Positions 8,846 through 16,720 of a DNA stretch of 25,380 nt are shown one piece after another. The stretch is taken from NCBI GenBank assembly GCA_030529405.1, contig JAUMWZ010000004.1, forward strand, positions 1 through 25,380. Direction: 5' to 3'. Below the pieces are notes generated by a model. That model did not search any database. It was not told the origin of the DNA and worked only from the letters and a program-made list of their open reading frames with translations. Each line of letters starts with the position of its first letter. Positions within the stretch are counted from its first letter, which is position 1. The position numbers were made by a program, and so were the translations under genes. Origin of the DNA: Bacteroides sp. (GTDB taxonomy: Bacteria; Bacteroidota; Bacteroidia; Bacteroidales; Bacteroidaceae).

Positions 8846-8933
8846 TGCAAACCATATATAGCCAACTTGCAAACCATATATAAACAAGAAACAGACTATA
8901 TACAGTTTAGAAGTAAAGTATATACAGTCAGTT
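8846..8933 (+). repeat. Four-unit 22-bp tandem repeat array (array 1)
   Basis: Units start at 8846, 8868, 8890 and 8912, exactly 22 bp apart. The first two begin TGCAAACCATATATA. The third has ACTATATACAGTTTAGA and the fourth AGTAAAGTATATACAGT, both clear variants of the same pattern. A perfect palindrome GTTTGCAAAC (8843-8852) overlaps the start of unit one. The array lies in the divergent 755-bp gap between the minus-strand uptake operon and the DUF2723 gene, ending about 150 bp before the latter's ATG. The rest of that gap (8640-8845 and 8934-9041) shows no gene or structure I can support. Confidence 0.85.
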
Positions 8934-9041
8934 TTTCAAGACATAACACCCTATGAGAAACAACAAGCCTAACACCGGCAAACGATAATGGTTTATAGCA
9001 TAATTTATAATTATTCAGCCCTACATATTTCTAAGATTAAC

Positions 9042-9049
9042 TATATTTG
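9042..9049 (+). promoter_or_regulatory. -7 promoter element upstream of the DUF2723 gene
   Basis: TATATTTG followed by C matches the Bacteroidota -7 consensus TAnnTTTG exactly and lies 32 bp before the ATG at 9082. No TTTG is found at the usual distance upstream (the bases near 9018-9021 do not match), so only half of the promoter is supported. Confidence 0.45.
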
Positions 9050-9081
9050 CCGAGTTTAACGATACACATACACACTACAAA

Positions 9082-12000
9082 ATGGAAAGATACAGTAAGA
9101 TAAACAACATCACAGGTTGGATAGTTTTTGCCATAGCTTTGTGCGTTTATTGCCTAACAATAGAGCCTACGGCTAGTTTTTGGGATTGCCCTGAATTTAT
9201 TCTAACTGCATATAAACTAGAGGTGGGACACTCTCCGGGAGCACCTTTCTATATGTTGGTGGGCAACTTGTTCTCACAACTTACCTCAGATGTTACCAAG
9301 GTGGCGCGAATGGTTAATTACGTGAGTGCAACAACAAGTGCAGCTTGTATCCTATTCTTATTTTGGAGTATCACACATCTAGTTAGAAAACTTATCACAG
9401 AAAAAGACGAACAAATATCAACAAGCAAGACCATCACAATAATCGGTAGCGGTTTGGTGGGTGCGCTTGTATATACTTTCAGCGATACTTTCTGGTTTTC
9501 GGCGGTAGAAGCAGAGGTTTATGCCTTCTCTTCACTATTCACAGCCGTTGTTTTTTGGCTTATTTTGAAGTGGGAAGACGTTGCCGACCAACCTAACAGC
9601 GACCGTTTCTTGGTGCTAATAGCATACCTCATCGGGTTGAGTGTGGGCGTACACCTTCTTAACCTGCTATGTCTGCCTGCTGTGGTATTGGTATACTATT
9701 ACAAGAGAGTGCCTAATGCAAACCTAAAAGGCTCTTTGATGGCTTTGGCACTGTCATTTGCACTCATCGGGATTGTTCTTTACGGGATAGTACCGGGTAC
9801 AGTGAAAATGGGCGGTTGGTTTGAAGTTTTCTTCGTCAATACGCTTTCTATGCCATACAATAGTGGAGTGATAGCATACTTAGTGGCTTTGGCAATAGCT
9901 ATGGTATGGGGTATTTACGAAACATTTAAGGTTAAAAGCGAAAAGAGAATGGTAGTGGCTTTCGTCACAACAGTGGCACTTTTGGGAATACCTTTCTATG
10001 GTTACGGAACAAAGAGTGTTGTGTATGGAGCTATCATAATAACACTTATGCTGGCAGGACTACTTTGGAGCATCAGAAAAGAAAAAGGAAGCATTTGGAG
10101 AATAAGCCCAAGAACACTCAACACAACGCTGCTTTCGCTGATGATGATAGTAATAGGATATTCATCTTATGCAGTTATTATTGTTCGTTCGTCTGCAAAC
10201 CCACCAATGGATCAAAACTCGCCTGAAGACATTTTCTCTTTAGGTAAGTACCTAGCAAGAGAACAATACTACACTCCGCCTCTATTCTACGGACAAGCAT
10301 ACTCGTCAAAACTAAAACTAGAACAAAAAGACGGATACTGCACACCTGTAAGAAATGTGATAAGAAAAGACTATTATAGAGCAGAAAAAAATAGCCCTGA
10401 AGAGAAAGACAGATATGAAAGCAGAGACGGGAAAGTAGAAGTAGAATATGCACAAAATATGTTCTTCCCGAGAATGCATAGCTCTGAACACGCACAGGAA
10501 TATCATAAGTGGGTAGACATAAAGGGAACTCAAGTGCCATACGATGAATGCGGAAGAGCCACAATGATAACAATGCCCACACAATGGGAAAACATTCAGT
10601 TTTTCTTCAATTATCAACTAAAACACATGTATTGGAGATACTTCCTATGGAACTTCGTTGGACGACAAAACGATCTACCAAGCTATGGAGAACCGTATAA
10701 AGGAAATGTAGCCACAGGAATATCATTCATCGACAACGCAATGCTCGGTAACCAAGAACTTCTACCTAAAGAACTGAAAGAAAACAAAGGACATAACGTA
10801 TATTATGGTTTACCTCTTCTTCTAGGACTCATAGGACTATTATGGCAAGGATACAGAGGACAAAAAGGAATTAAGCAGTTTTGGGTTGTGTTCCTACTAT
10901 TCTTTATGACGGGAATAGCTATCATCTTGCACCTAAACCAAACTCCTATGCAACCAAGAGAACGTGACTATGCTTATGTAGGCTCTTTCTATGCGTTCGC
11001 AATATGGGTAGGATTTGGAGTTGCAGCAATAATAGAATTGGTAAACAGAAAGATTAAAGACAAGGAAAACATAGTAGCGATTGCAGTTACAGTGTTAGCA
11101 CTCTTTGTGCCAATACAGATGGCTTCGCAAAACTGGGACGATCATGATAGAAGTGGACGAACAGCTACTATCGACTTCGGTCAGAACTATCTTTCTACAC
11201 TTGATGAAAAAGGCAACCCTATAATCTTCACAAACGGCGACAACGACACCTTCCCTCTATGGTACAGTTATGAGGTTGAAGGTTTCAGAACAGACACACG
11301 TACTTGCAATTTGAGCTACTTACAGACCGATTGGTATATCGACCAAATGAAAAGACCTGCTTACAACTCGCCTGCACTGCCTATAACATGGGAAAGAAAA
11401 GAGTATGTTCAAGGCAAAAACGAAGCCTTGTATGTACGACCAGAATATATGCAGAGGGTGCAACAACTGTTTGACCAAGGCAAGAAAGAAGCAGAAGAAG
11501 GAAACGACAGATTATTGAAACAACTGCAAAGTGAGTTTGGCGAAAACCCATACGAACTTAAAAACATAATGAAACACTGGGTTAGGTCGAGCAGACCTGA
11601 ACGCAACTTGTTCCCTACTGACAGCATAGTTATAAAGATAGACAAAGAGGCTGTACTTCGCTCTGGTATGAAGATTCCGGAAAAGCTAAACGGGGTTATT
11701 CCGGAATATATGGAGATAAAGATACAAGACGAAAAAGGAAAACCAAAGAATATGTTAAGCAAGAGCGAACTGATGATGCTCGAGATAATACAAAATGCTA
11801 ATTGGGAACGTCCTTTATATATGTCTATGACCGTTGGACCAGGTGTTCACTTTGCCGGACTTGAGAAATTCTTTGTAGAAGAAGGATTGGCATACAGAAT
11901 AACACCTTTCGACAACGAAAAACTTGATAATAGAGCAGATACAGAAAAGATGTATGACAACTTGATGAACAAGTTCAAGTTTGGCGGAATGAACAAGAAG

Positions 12001-12456
12001 GGTGTATATCTGAACGAAGACATTATGAAGCTATGTCATACACAAAGACGAATATTTGTGGTATTGGCTGACGAGTTGATTAAAGAGGGCAAGAAAGAAA
12101 AAGCTAAGAAGGTGTTAGACTATGTAGAAGAACAGCTACCTGAATATAACATACCATACGACTGGATGAACGGTGCAATAGACATGGCTAATATGTATTA
12201 CAAACTTGGCGATACAGAAAAAGCAGACTATATAACACAACAGCTTGCTGAAAAGTCTATTGAATATTGCATGTGGATATTGAGTTTGCAAAACGGTAAA
12301 AGACAAAGTATGCAATCTATGTTTAGAAGACATTTTTCTATACTAAACGAATTGATAAAAACATCAAAAGAAAATGGCAGAGAAAACATAGAAAGCGCAA
12401 TTTCTAAGAACCTTGATGAGATTTTTGCAGTCTATAAGGCTCTGGAAGGAAGATAA
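9082..12456 (+). CDS. DUF2723 multi-pass membrane protein, TMEM260-like glycosyltransferase family
   Basis: This 1124-residue protein has about a dozen hydrophobic segments in its N-terminal two thirds and a soluble, helix-rich C-terminal part (about 880-1124, TPR-like in character). The opening is characteristic of DUF2723: CLTIEPTASFWDCPEFI with Asp35 and Glu38 in the first outer loop, then EVGHSPGAPFYMLVGNLF. A second hallmark, QPRERDYAYVGSFYAFA, lies at about 624-640. The family has a GT-C-like fold, and human TMEM260 is reported to be a protein O-mannosyltransferase, so transfer of a sugar from a lipid carrier onto periplasmic proteins is a reasonable inference but unproven here. It is followed after 15 bp by the deacetylase gene, so the two are probably co-transcribed. 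Length and motifs appear complete. Confidence 0.92.
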   Translation: MERYSKINNITGWIVFAIALCVYCLTIEPTASFWDCPEFILTAYKLEVGHSPGAPFYMLVGNLFSQLTSDVTKVARMVNYVSATTSAACILFLFWSITHLVRKLITEKDEQISTSKTITIIGSGLVGALVYTFSDTFWFSAVEAEVYAFSSLFTAVVFWLILKWEDVADQPNSDRFLVLIAYLIGLSVGVHLLNLLCLPAVVLVYYYKRVPNANLKGSLMALALSFALIGIVLYGIVPGTVKMGGWFEVFFVNTLSMPYNSGVIAYLVALAIAMVWGIYETFKVKSEKRMVVAFVTTVALLGIPFYGYGTKSVVYGAIIITLMLAGLLWSIRKEKGSIWRISPRTLNTTLLSLMMIVIGYSSYAVIIVRSSANPPMDQNSPEDIFSLGKYLAREQYYTPPLFYGQAYSSKLKLEQKDGYCTPVRNVIRKDYYRAEKNSPEEKDRYESRDGKVEVEYAQNMFFPRMHSSEHAQEYHKWVDIKGTQVPYDECGRATMITMPTQWENIQFFFNYQLKHMYWRYFLWNFVGRQNDLPSYGEPYKGNVATGISFIDNAMLGNQELLPKELKENKGHNVYYGLPLLLGLIGLLWQGYRGQKGIKQFWVVFLLFFMTGIAIILHLNQTPMQPRERDYAYVGSFYAFAIWVGFGVAAIIELVNRKIKDKENIVAIAVTVLALFVPIQMASQNWDDHDRSGRTATIDFGQNYLSTLDEKGNPIIFTNGDNDTFPLWYSYEVEGFRTDTRTCNLSYLQTDWYIDQMKRPAYNSPALPITWERKEYVQGKNEALYVRPEYMQRVQQLFDQGKKEAEEGNDRLLKQLQSEFGENPYELKNIMKHWVRSSRPERNLFPTDSIVIKIDKEAVLRSGMKIPEKLNGVIPEYMEIKIQDEKGKPKNMLSKSELMMLEIIQNANWERPLYMSMTVGPGVHFAGLEKFFVEEGLAYRITPFDNEKLDNRADTEKMYDNLMNKFKFGGMNKKGVYLNEDIMKLCHTQRRIFVVLADELIKEGKKEKAKKVLDYVEEQLPEYNIPYDWMNGAIDMANMYYKLGDTEKADYITQQLAEKSIEYCMWILSLQNGKRQSMQSMFRRHFSILNELIKTSKENGRENIESAISKNLDEIFAVYKALEGR

Positions 12457-12471
12457 CAGACAACACACAAG

Positions 12472-13086
12472 ATGATAATAGAACAACCACCAAAACTCTT
12501 TAGGGCACTCTATCCTGAAGCTATATTCAGAATGAACCCTAACGAGAAGTCGGTATATTTAACCTTTGACGATGGACCTATTCCAATAGTAACACCGTGG
12601 GTTATTGACTTGCTGAACCACTACAACATAAAGGCTACGTTTTTTATGGTAGGAGATAATGTGAGGAAACACCCCGAAGAATACAAGTTGGTGGTGGACA
12701 ACGGACACAGAATAGGCAATCACACATACAACCACCTAAAAGGTTTCAACACCTCGTGTAAGGATTATATGGACAACATAATGAAGATGCACGAGATTGT
12801 TCCTACCGATTTGTTCAGACCACCGCACGGACATTTGTGGAGGTTTCAATACAAAGAAGTAAAGAAACACTTCAAAGTGATTATGTGGGATTTAGTAAGC
12901 AGAGACTACAGTAAGAGAATGACGCCCGAAGAAGTTCTCAGAGGAGTGAAGAAGTATGTAAGAAACGGCTCGATAATAACCTTTCACGACTCCCTAAAGA
13001 GTTGGAACAACGGCAACTTGAAATATGCCCTACCCCGCTCGATAGAACATATTCTGTCGGAAGGATATGAGTTTAAGACGCTATAA
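12472..13086 (+). CDS. NodB-domain polysaccharide deacetylase
   Basis: This 204-residue protein is essentially one NodB domain. Motif 1 is TFDDG (31-35, with Asp33/Asp34), motif 2 is HTYNH (84-88, metal ligands His84 and His88), motif 3 is RPPHG (116-120, His where many relatives have Tyr), motif 4 is MWDLVSRDY (138-146), and motif 5 is TFHDS (170-174). The metal triad and both catalytic positions are therefore present. Family members remove N- or O-acetyl groups from cell-wall or capsule sugars. There is no signal peptide or membrane anchor, so it may act in the cytoplasm on a precursor, or its location is unclear. It starts 15 bp after the DUF2723 gene, which suggests linked work on a glycan. 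Substrate not determinable. Confidence 0.93.
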   Translation: MIIEQPPKLFRALYPEAIFRMNPNEKSVYLTFDDGPIPIVTPWVIDLLNHYNIKATFFMVGDNVRKHPEEYKLVVDNGHRIGNHTYNHLKGFNTSCKDYMDNIMKMHEIVPTDLFRPPHGHLWRFQYKEVKKHFKVIMWDLVSRDYSKRMTPEEVLRGVKKYVRNGSIITFHDSLKSWNNGNLKYALPRSIEHILSEGYEFKTL

Positions 13087-13122
13087 GTAAACTACTATAA
13101 AACAAAGAAATAACACCCTCGC

Positions 13123-13210
13123 TACAAACCATATATACTTTAGTTGCAAACTAAGTACAGTTGAGATGCAAACCATATATAACTGGTTTGCAAAGTATAT
13201 ATAAACAAGA
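13123..13210 (+). repeat. Four-unit 22-bp tandem repeat array (array 2)
   Basis: Units start at 13123, 13145, 13167 and 13189, exactly 22 bp apart, reading TACAAACCATATATA, TGCAAACTAAGTACA, TGCAAACCATATATA and TGCAAAGTATATATA in their first 15 bases. A possible fifth, degenerate unit starts one base out of register at 13212. The last unit and its flank (TATATAAACAAGAAA) match the end of unit two in array 1. The array nearly fills the 160-bp gap between the deacetylase and LOG genes and ends 36 bp before the LOG start codon. No standard promoter is visible between array and gene. Confidence 0.85.
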
Positions 13211-13246
13211 AATCACACTATAAGAGCATAAAAAAGTTTTGTAAAG

Positions 13247-13828
13247 ATGATAAACACCGTATGCGTATACAGTGCATCAAGCACACAGATAGACAAGGCA
13301 TATTTTGACGATGCAAAAGAGCTTGGGAAGATATTGGCTGAAAAGAAAATAAGCATCGTAAACGGAGCAGGAAACATGGGTTTGATGAGAGCAGTAACAG
13401 ACTCTGCCATGGAAAACGGCGGAAAATGCATCGGAGTGATACCTCAATTTATGGTGGAACAAGAATGGCATAATCCAAAACTTAGTGAGCTTATAGTTGT
13501 AGACAGTATGCACGAGCGCAAACACAAGATGGCTCAGATGAGCGAAGGAGTAATAGCTTTGGCAGGAGGATGCGGAACTTTGGAAGAACTTATGGAGATT
13601 ATCACATGGAAACAATTGGGGCTTTTCCTGCACCCGATAGTGATTCTAAACACTAAGGGCTATTACAACCCACTCTTAGAGATGCTCAACAAAGCCGCAG
13701 AAGAACGTTTTATGAGAGAAGAACACAGAACAATATGGAGCGTGGCAAACACTCCAACAGAAGCTGTGGAACTATTAACCAGCACCCAAAAATGGGACGA
13801 AAGCGTTAGAAAATTTGCTTATATATGA
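13247..13828 (+). CDS. LOG-family (TIGR00730) nucleotide phosphoribohydrolase-like protein
   Basis: This 193-residue Rossmann-type protein carries the LOG family pattern: CVYSASS (6-12), NGAGNMGLMRAV (39-50), GVIPQFM (63-69), SMHERKHKM (87-95) and the nucleotide-binding segment AGGCGTLEELMEIITWKQLG (106-125). The family, named after plant LONELY GUY, cleaves the ribosyl-phosphate bond of nucleotides such as AMP or cytokinin monophosphates, and bacterial members are commonly annotated as 'Rossman fold protein, TIGR00730'. The usual PGGxGTxxE begins here with Ala106 in place of Pro; the Gly pair, Thr and Glu are kept. The stop codon overlaps the next gene in an ATGA (13825-13828), so translation is probably coupled. 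It begins the hemD-rnpA-yidD-tatD run. Its physiological substrate is unknown. Confidence 0.92.
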   Translation: MINTVCVYSASSTQIDKAYFDDAKELGKILAEKKISIVNGAGNMGLMRAVTDSAMENGGKCIGVIPQFMVEQEWHNPKLSELIVVDSMHERKHKMAQMSEGVIALAGGCGTLEELMEIITWKQLGLFLHPIVILNTKGYYNPLLEMLNKAAEERFMREEHRTIWSVANTPTEAVELLTSTQKWDESVRKFAYI

Positions 13829-14514
13829 TTGATGTCATATATCCTTTATCGCAAACAGTAGACTCATTCCCTAAGAATGATGTATTTGTGGTCGTGGCAA
13901 TAATACTATGTACCATATTAACTACCATAGCTATTGCCAACGCCAAAGATGTGTTGTGGAAACAGATAAAGGAATTTTCAACCAACAGAGAGGTGTCTAG
14001 CATCTTCGAAACAGCATCAATAGAAAACAGTTCGTATCTGTCGTTGCTGACAACACAATTCTTCCTATCATCAGGAGTAATATCATACTATATATTATAC
14101 TATAGCAACTCCGAATGGGTGGTGAAATATAGCAGTTGGCAGATTATTCTGTCTGTAGGAGCAATATTCTTACTTTACTTCATTGCAAAAGTTACACTAT
14201 ATTCATACATCGGTTGGATTTTTTTCAGAGGCAATATTATAGACACATGGTTTAAGAGCTATTACACAATAATACACGCTTTGAGCATATTCCTATTGCC
14301 TTTTTTGTTCGCAACAATATATCTCAACTTATCAATAAACACTGTGCTTTTTACGGCTTTAGGACTACTGTTTCTGTCAAAAGTATTGATATTGTATAAG
14401 TTATTCAATCTTTTTTTCAAGAATATATATACAACATTGCCTTTATTTTTGTACTTTTGCGCCCTCGAAATAGTACCCTTACTTTTGCTATACAAAATAT
14501 CGGGTGCTAACTAG
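13825..14514 (+). CDS. DUF4271 integral membrane protein
   Basis: This 229-residue protein has six or so hydrophobic segments (for example about 20-40, 72-92, 107-130, 147-172, 173-195 and 205-225). The central YIGWIFFRGNIIDTWFKSYYTIIHALSIFLLP and the ending LYFCALEIVPLLLLYK (split here only by memory of the family) are what DUF4271 proteins of the Bacteroidota look like. No catalytic motif is evident and no function is established. The start is fixed by an ATGA overlap with the LOG gene. Its constant place directly before hemD in Bacteroidales, as I recall it, supports the family call. Confidence 0.85.
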   Translation: MIDVIYPLSQTVDSFPKNDVFVVVAIILCTILTTIAIANAKDVLWKQIKEFSTNREVSSIFETASIENSSYLSLLTTQFFLSSGVISYYILYYSNSEWVVKYSSWQIILSVGAIFLLYFIAKVTLYSYIGWIFFRGNIIDTWFKSYYTIIHALSIFLLPFLFATIYLNLSINTVLFTALGLLFLSKVLILYKLFNLFFKNIYTTLPLFLYFCALEIVPLLLLYKISGAN

Positions 14515-14543
14515 AAAACAATAACAACAAAACTGTTACAGCC

Positions 14544-15290
14544 TTGAAGATTAGCAGAATTTTGATTTCGCAACCAAAGCCAAGCACAGAAAAGTCGCCA
14601 TACTACGACATTGCAAAAAAATTTGGAGTGGAGTTGGACTTTAGACCTCTTATACAAATAGAGAGGTTATCGGCAAGAGAATTCAGACAACAAAAGATTT
14701 CTATCCCAGAGCATACGGCAGTAATCTTTTCATCAAGACATGCAATAGATCATTTCTTTAATCTTTGCGTTGAATTGAGAGTTACTATACCGGAAACAAT
14801 GAAATACTTCTGTATCACAGAAACCGTTGCTCTGTACATACAGAAATATGTCCAATACAGAAAACGTAAAGTTTTCTTCGGTTCAACAGGCAAACTTGAC
14901 GACTTGATGCCGTTCATCACAAAACACAAGACAGAAAAGTTTCTTATCCCAGTGTCGGAAGTACACAACGGAGAAGCCAAGAAAATGCTTACAAAACTAG
15001 GTGTGGAACATTCTGAGGCAGTAATGTACAGAACTGTGAGCAGTAAGTTTGACGACAAGGAAGTGTTTGATTACGACATGGTTGTTTTCTTTACTCCAAC
15101 AGGAGTATTATCTCTTAAAGAGAATTTTCCTAACTTTGTGCAAGGAGATATACAAATAGGAACTTTTGGAGCAACAACAGCTCAAGCGGTAAAAGACGCT
15201 GGACTAAGACTTGACCTAGAAGCTCCAAACTCGAAAGCAACATCAATAACAGCGGCACTAGAAATATTCTTGAAAGAAAACAAGAAGTAA
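14544..15290 (+). CDS. hemD: Uroporphyrinogen-III synthase
   Basis: This 248-residue protein closes hydroxymethylbilane to uroporphyrinogen III in the tetrapyrrole pathway, in the cytoplasm. The opening KISRILISQPKPSTEKSPYY and the two-lobed pattern typical of HemD are visible: AVIFSSRHAIDHFF (about 59-72), then in the second half MVVFFTPTGVLSLKENFP (about 179-196) and IGTFGATTAQAVKDAGL (about 204-220). HemD sequences are weakly conserved, so the call rests on these segments plus position between DUF4271 and rnpA. The start is TTG at 14544: no in-frame ATG or GTG exists between it and the end of the preceding gene 29 bp upstream. It is part of the 13247-16679 run of closely spaced genes. Confidence 0.88.
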   Translation: MKISRILISQPKPSTEKSPYYDIAKKFGVELDFRPLIQIERLSAREFRQQKISIPEHTAVIFSSRHAIDHFFNLCVELRVTIPETMKYFCITETVALYIQKYVQYRKRKVFFGSTGKLDDLMPFITKHKTEKFLIPVSEVHNGEAKKMLTKLGVEHSEAVMYRTVSSKFDDKEVFDYDMVVFFTPTGVLSLKENFPNFVQGDIQIGTFGATTAQAVKDAGLRLDLEAPNSKATSITAALEIFLKENKK

Positions 15291-15318
15291 ACAGTCGCCG
15301 CACAAACATAAATAAGGC

Positions 15319-15699
15319 GTGTTTACACTATCGAAAGCCGAAAGGTTACATAAGAAGAAAATAATAGACCAAATATTTGAAGGTGGAAAAGCTAAGTCTT
15401 TTTCCACCTTTCCAATACGTGTGGTTTTCATGCCTATATATGACGACGAGCCTGAGCAAGCACAAATAATGATAAGCGTATCGAAGAAACGGTTTAAGCA
15501 GGCTGTGAAAAGAAACAAAATAAAAAGACAGATTAGAGAAGCATACAGGCTGAACAAAAACAGCCTCATCAATCATCTGAAAGAAAAGAATACTAAACTT
15601 GCAATAGTATTCATATACATAGCCAACGAGATTCACAACACACACTTGGTAGAAAGCAAGATGAAACTTGCCATTTCTAAAGTGACAGAAATGACCTGA
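15319..15699 (+). CDS. rnpA: Ribonuclease P protein component
   Basis: This 126-residue basic protein binds the RNase P RNA and helps recognise the 5' leader of precursor tRNAs. The opening FTLSKAERLHKKKIIDQIFEG and the conserved basic helix KRNKIKRQIREAYRL (about 64-78, the RNR motif of the family) are diagnostic. Length is normal. The start is GTG at 15319, because a TAA lies in frame two codons upstream and no ATG is available. It begins 28 bp after hemD and ends 5 bp before yidD, the pairing seen in most bacteria, where RnpA is followed by YidD. Confidence 0.95.
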   Translation: MFTLSKAERLHKKKIIDQIFEGGKAKSFSTFPIRVVFMPIYDDEPEQAQIMISVSKKRFKQAVKRNKIKRQIREAYRLNKNSLINHLKEKNTKLAIVFIYIANEIHNTHLVESKMKLAISKVTEMT

Positions 15700-15704
15700 A
15701 CGAT

Positions 15705-15974
15705 ATGGAAAACAAAGGCAATACTCCATTTGGCAGAAAGGTGTTAAACCTGCTTAGCAAAACCCTATCTACCTTGCTACTATTGCCGATATTCTTTTAT
15801 CGTGCAGTAATATCTCCAATTACCCCACCCTCTTGCAGATACACCCCTACTTGTTCTAAATATGCCATAGAGGCAATAAAAAAGCACGGGCCAATAAAAG
15901 GATTTGTGCTTGCTGTGAAAAGAATATTCAGATGTCACCCATGGGGAGGTTCTGGATACGACCCTGTTCCATAA
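15705..15974 (+). CDS. yidD: Membrane protein insertion efficiency factor YidD
   Basis: This 89-residue protein has an amphipathic or hydrophobic N-terminal half (about 18-40), then the cysteine motif CRYTPTCSKYA (44-54) and the family ending RCHPWGGSGYDPVP (76-89). All three conserved Cys (44, 50, 77) are present. YidD sits at the inner membrane and aids YidC-dependent insertion. It starts 5 bp after rnpA. The yidC gene usually nearby in other phyla is not in the window, which is normal for Bacteroidales. Confidence 0.96.
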   Translation: MENKGNTPFGRKVLNLLSKTLSTLLLLPIFFYRAVISPITPPSCRYTPTCSKYAIEAIKKHGPIKGFVLAVKRIFRCHPWGGSGYDPVP

Positions 15975-16019
15975 CAATGACAGCATAAACAAATAAACAC
16001 CCTAAAATAGCTTAGTTAG

Positions 16020-16679
16020 ATGGCAGACATAATAGACACACATACTCACAAAAGAGATAGAGAAGATATTTCTATTATAAACATCTCGCTGACGGAACCA
16101 CTTCAGAATCTACCTAAATATTTCTCTGCTGGAATTCATCCTTGGCACATAAATAAAGTAAGTATAACTGAGTTGCAAACTCTTCTGAGTCTATTTTCAA
16201 CTCTTAACGGTTTAGTTGCAATTGGAGAAGCAGGTATAGACAAGCTAATAACCACCGACTTACAACTACAAACAGATATCTTCAGAAAACAAGCTATTAT
16301 TGCAGACCAACTCAACCTACCTTTGATTATCCACTGTGTTAAGGCTCAACAAGAGATAATAGCAGTGAAGAAAGAAATTAAGCCAAAGAACACTTGGATT
16401 GTACACGGTTTTAGAGGGAAAAAAGAACAAGCCAAACAACTAATAAAAGCAGGAATAATGATGAGCTTTGGTCTTTTCTATAACGAGGAAGCTATAAAAT
16501 GCGTGTCAGATGATAACCTTCTAATAGAAACCGATGATTGCGACACAGACATAATGAGCATAGCCGAGAAAGTGGCACAAAGCAGAGGAGTGGACAAAGA
16601 ACATATCATATCGACAGTTAGTAGTAACATTAAACGTCTTTTTTTGAACACTAACGATTGTAAGTTATACAAAGAGTAG
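16020..16679 (+). CDS. TatD-family metal-dependent hydrolase
   Basis: This 219-residue TIM-barrel hydrolase shows the TatD metal-binding pattern in order: DTHTH (6-10, His8 and His10), IGEAGIDK (68-75, Glu70), LIIHC (102-106, His105), IVHGF (127-131, His129) and LLIETDD (167-173, Asp172). TatD proteins are cytoplasmic metal-dependent DNases or phosphoesterases; some have been linked to 3'-5' exonuclease activity on damaged DNA. Here the Glu segment reads GEAGID instead of the common GECGLD, a mild change that keeps the ligand. It is somewhat shorter than the 260-residue E. coli type but typical of the compact Bacteroidota form. It follows yidD after 45 bp, and the tyrS promoter overlaps its 3' end. 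Confidence 0.92.
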   Translation: MADIIDTHTHKRDREDISIINISLTEPLQNLPKYFSAGIHPWHINKVSITELQTLLSLFSTLNGLVAIGEAGIDKLITTDLQLQTDIFRKQAIIADQLNLPLIIHCVKAQQEIIAVKKEIKPKNTWIVHGFRGKKEQAKQLIKAGIMMSFGLFYNEEAIKCVSDDNLLIETDDCDTDIMSIAEKVAQSRGVDKEHIISTVSSNIKRLFLNTNDCKLYKE

Positions 16680-16687
16680 TAACTTTG
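16657..16687 (+). promoter_or_regulatory. Promoter for tyrS, overlapping the end of the tatD-family gene
   Basis: ATTG (16657-16660), 19 nt, TAACTTTG (16680-16687). The -7 box matches TAnnTTTG exactly; the -33 box differs from TTTG at one base. Transcription would start near 16693, about 28 nt before the tyrS ATG. The -33 box lies inside the last codons of the upstream gene. Confidence 0.6.
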
Positions 16688-16720
16688 TAGTTCAATATAA
16701 ACCAACTAAATAAAAGCGAA

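Noticed and set aside
8655..8855. Minus-strand 66-codon frame in the divergent gap
   Set aside because: The hydrophobic translation follows from AT-rich DNA; the start lies inside repeat array 1, and there is no promoter or recognisable domain.
12817..12831. RPPHG in the deacetylase as a lost catalytic residue
   Set aside because: His at this position is, as far as I recall, tolerated in related Bacteroidota deacetylases, and the metal triad and other motifs are intact.
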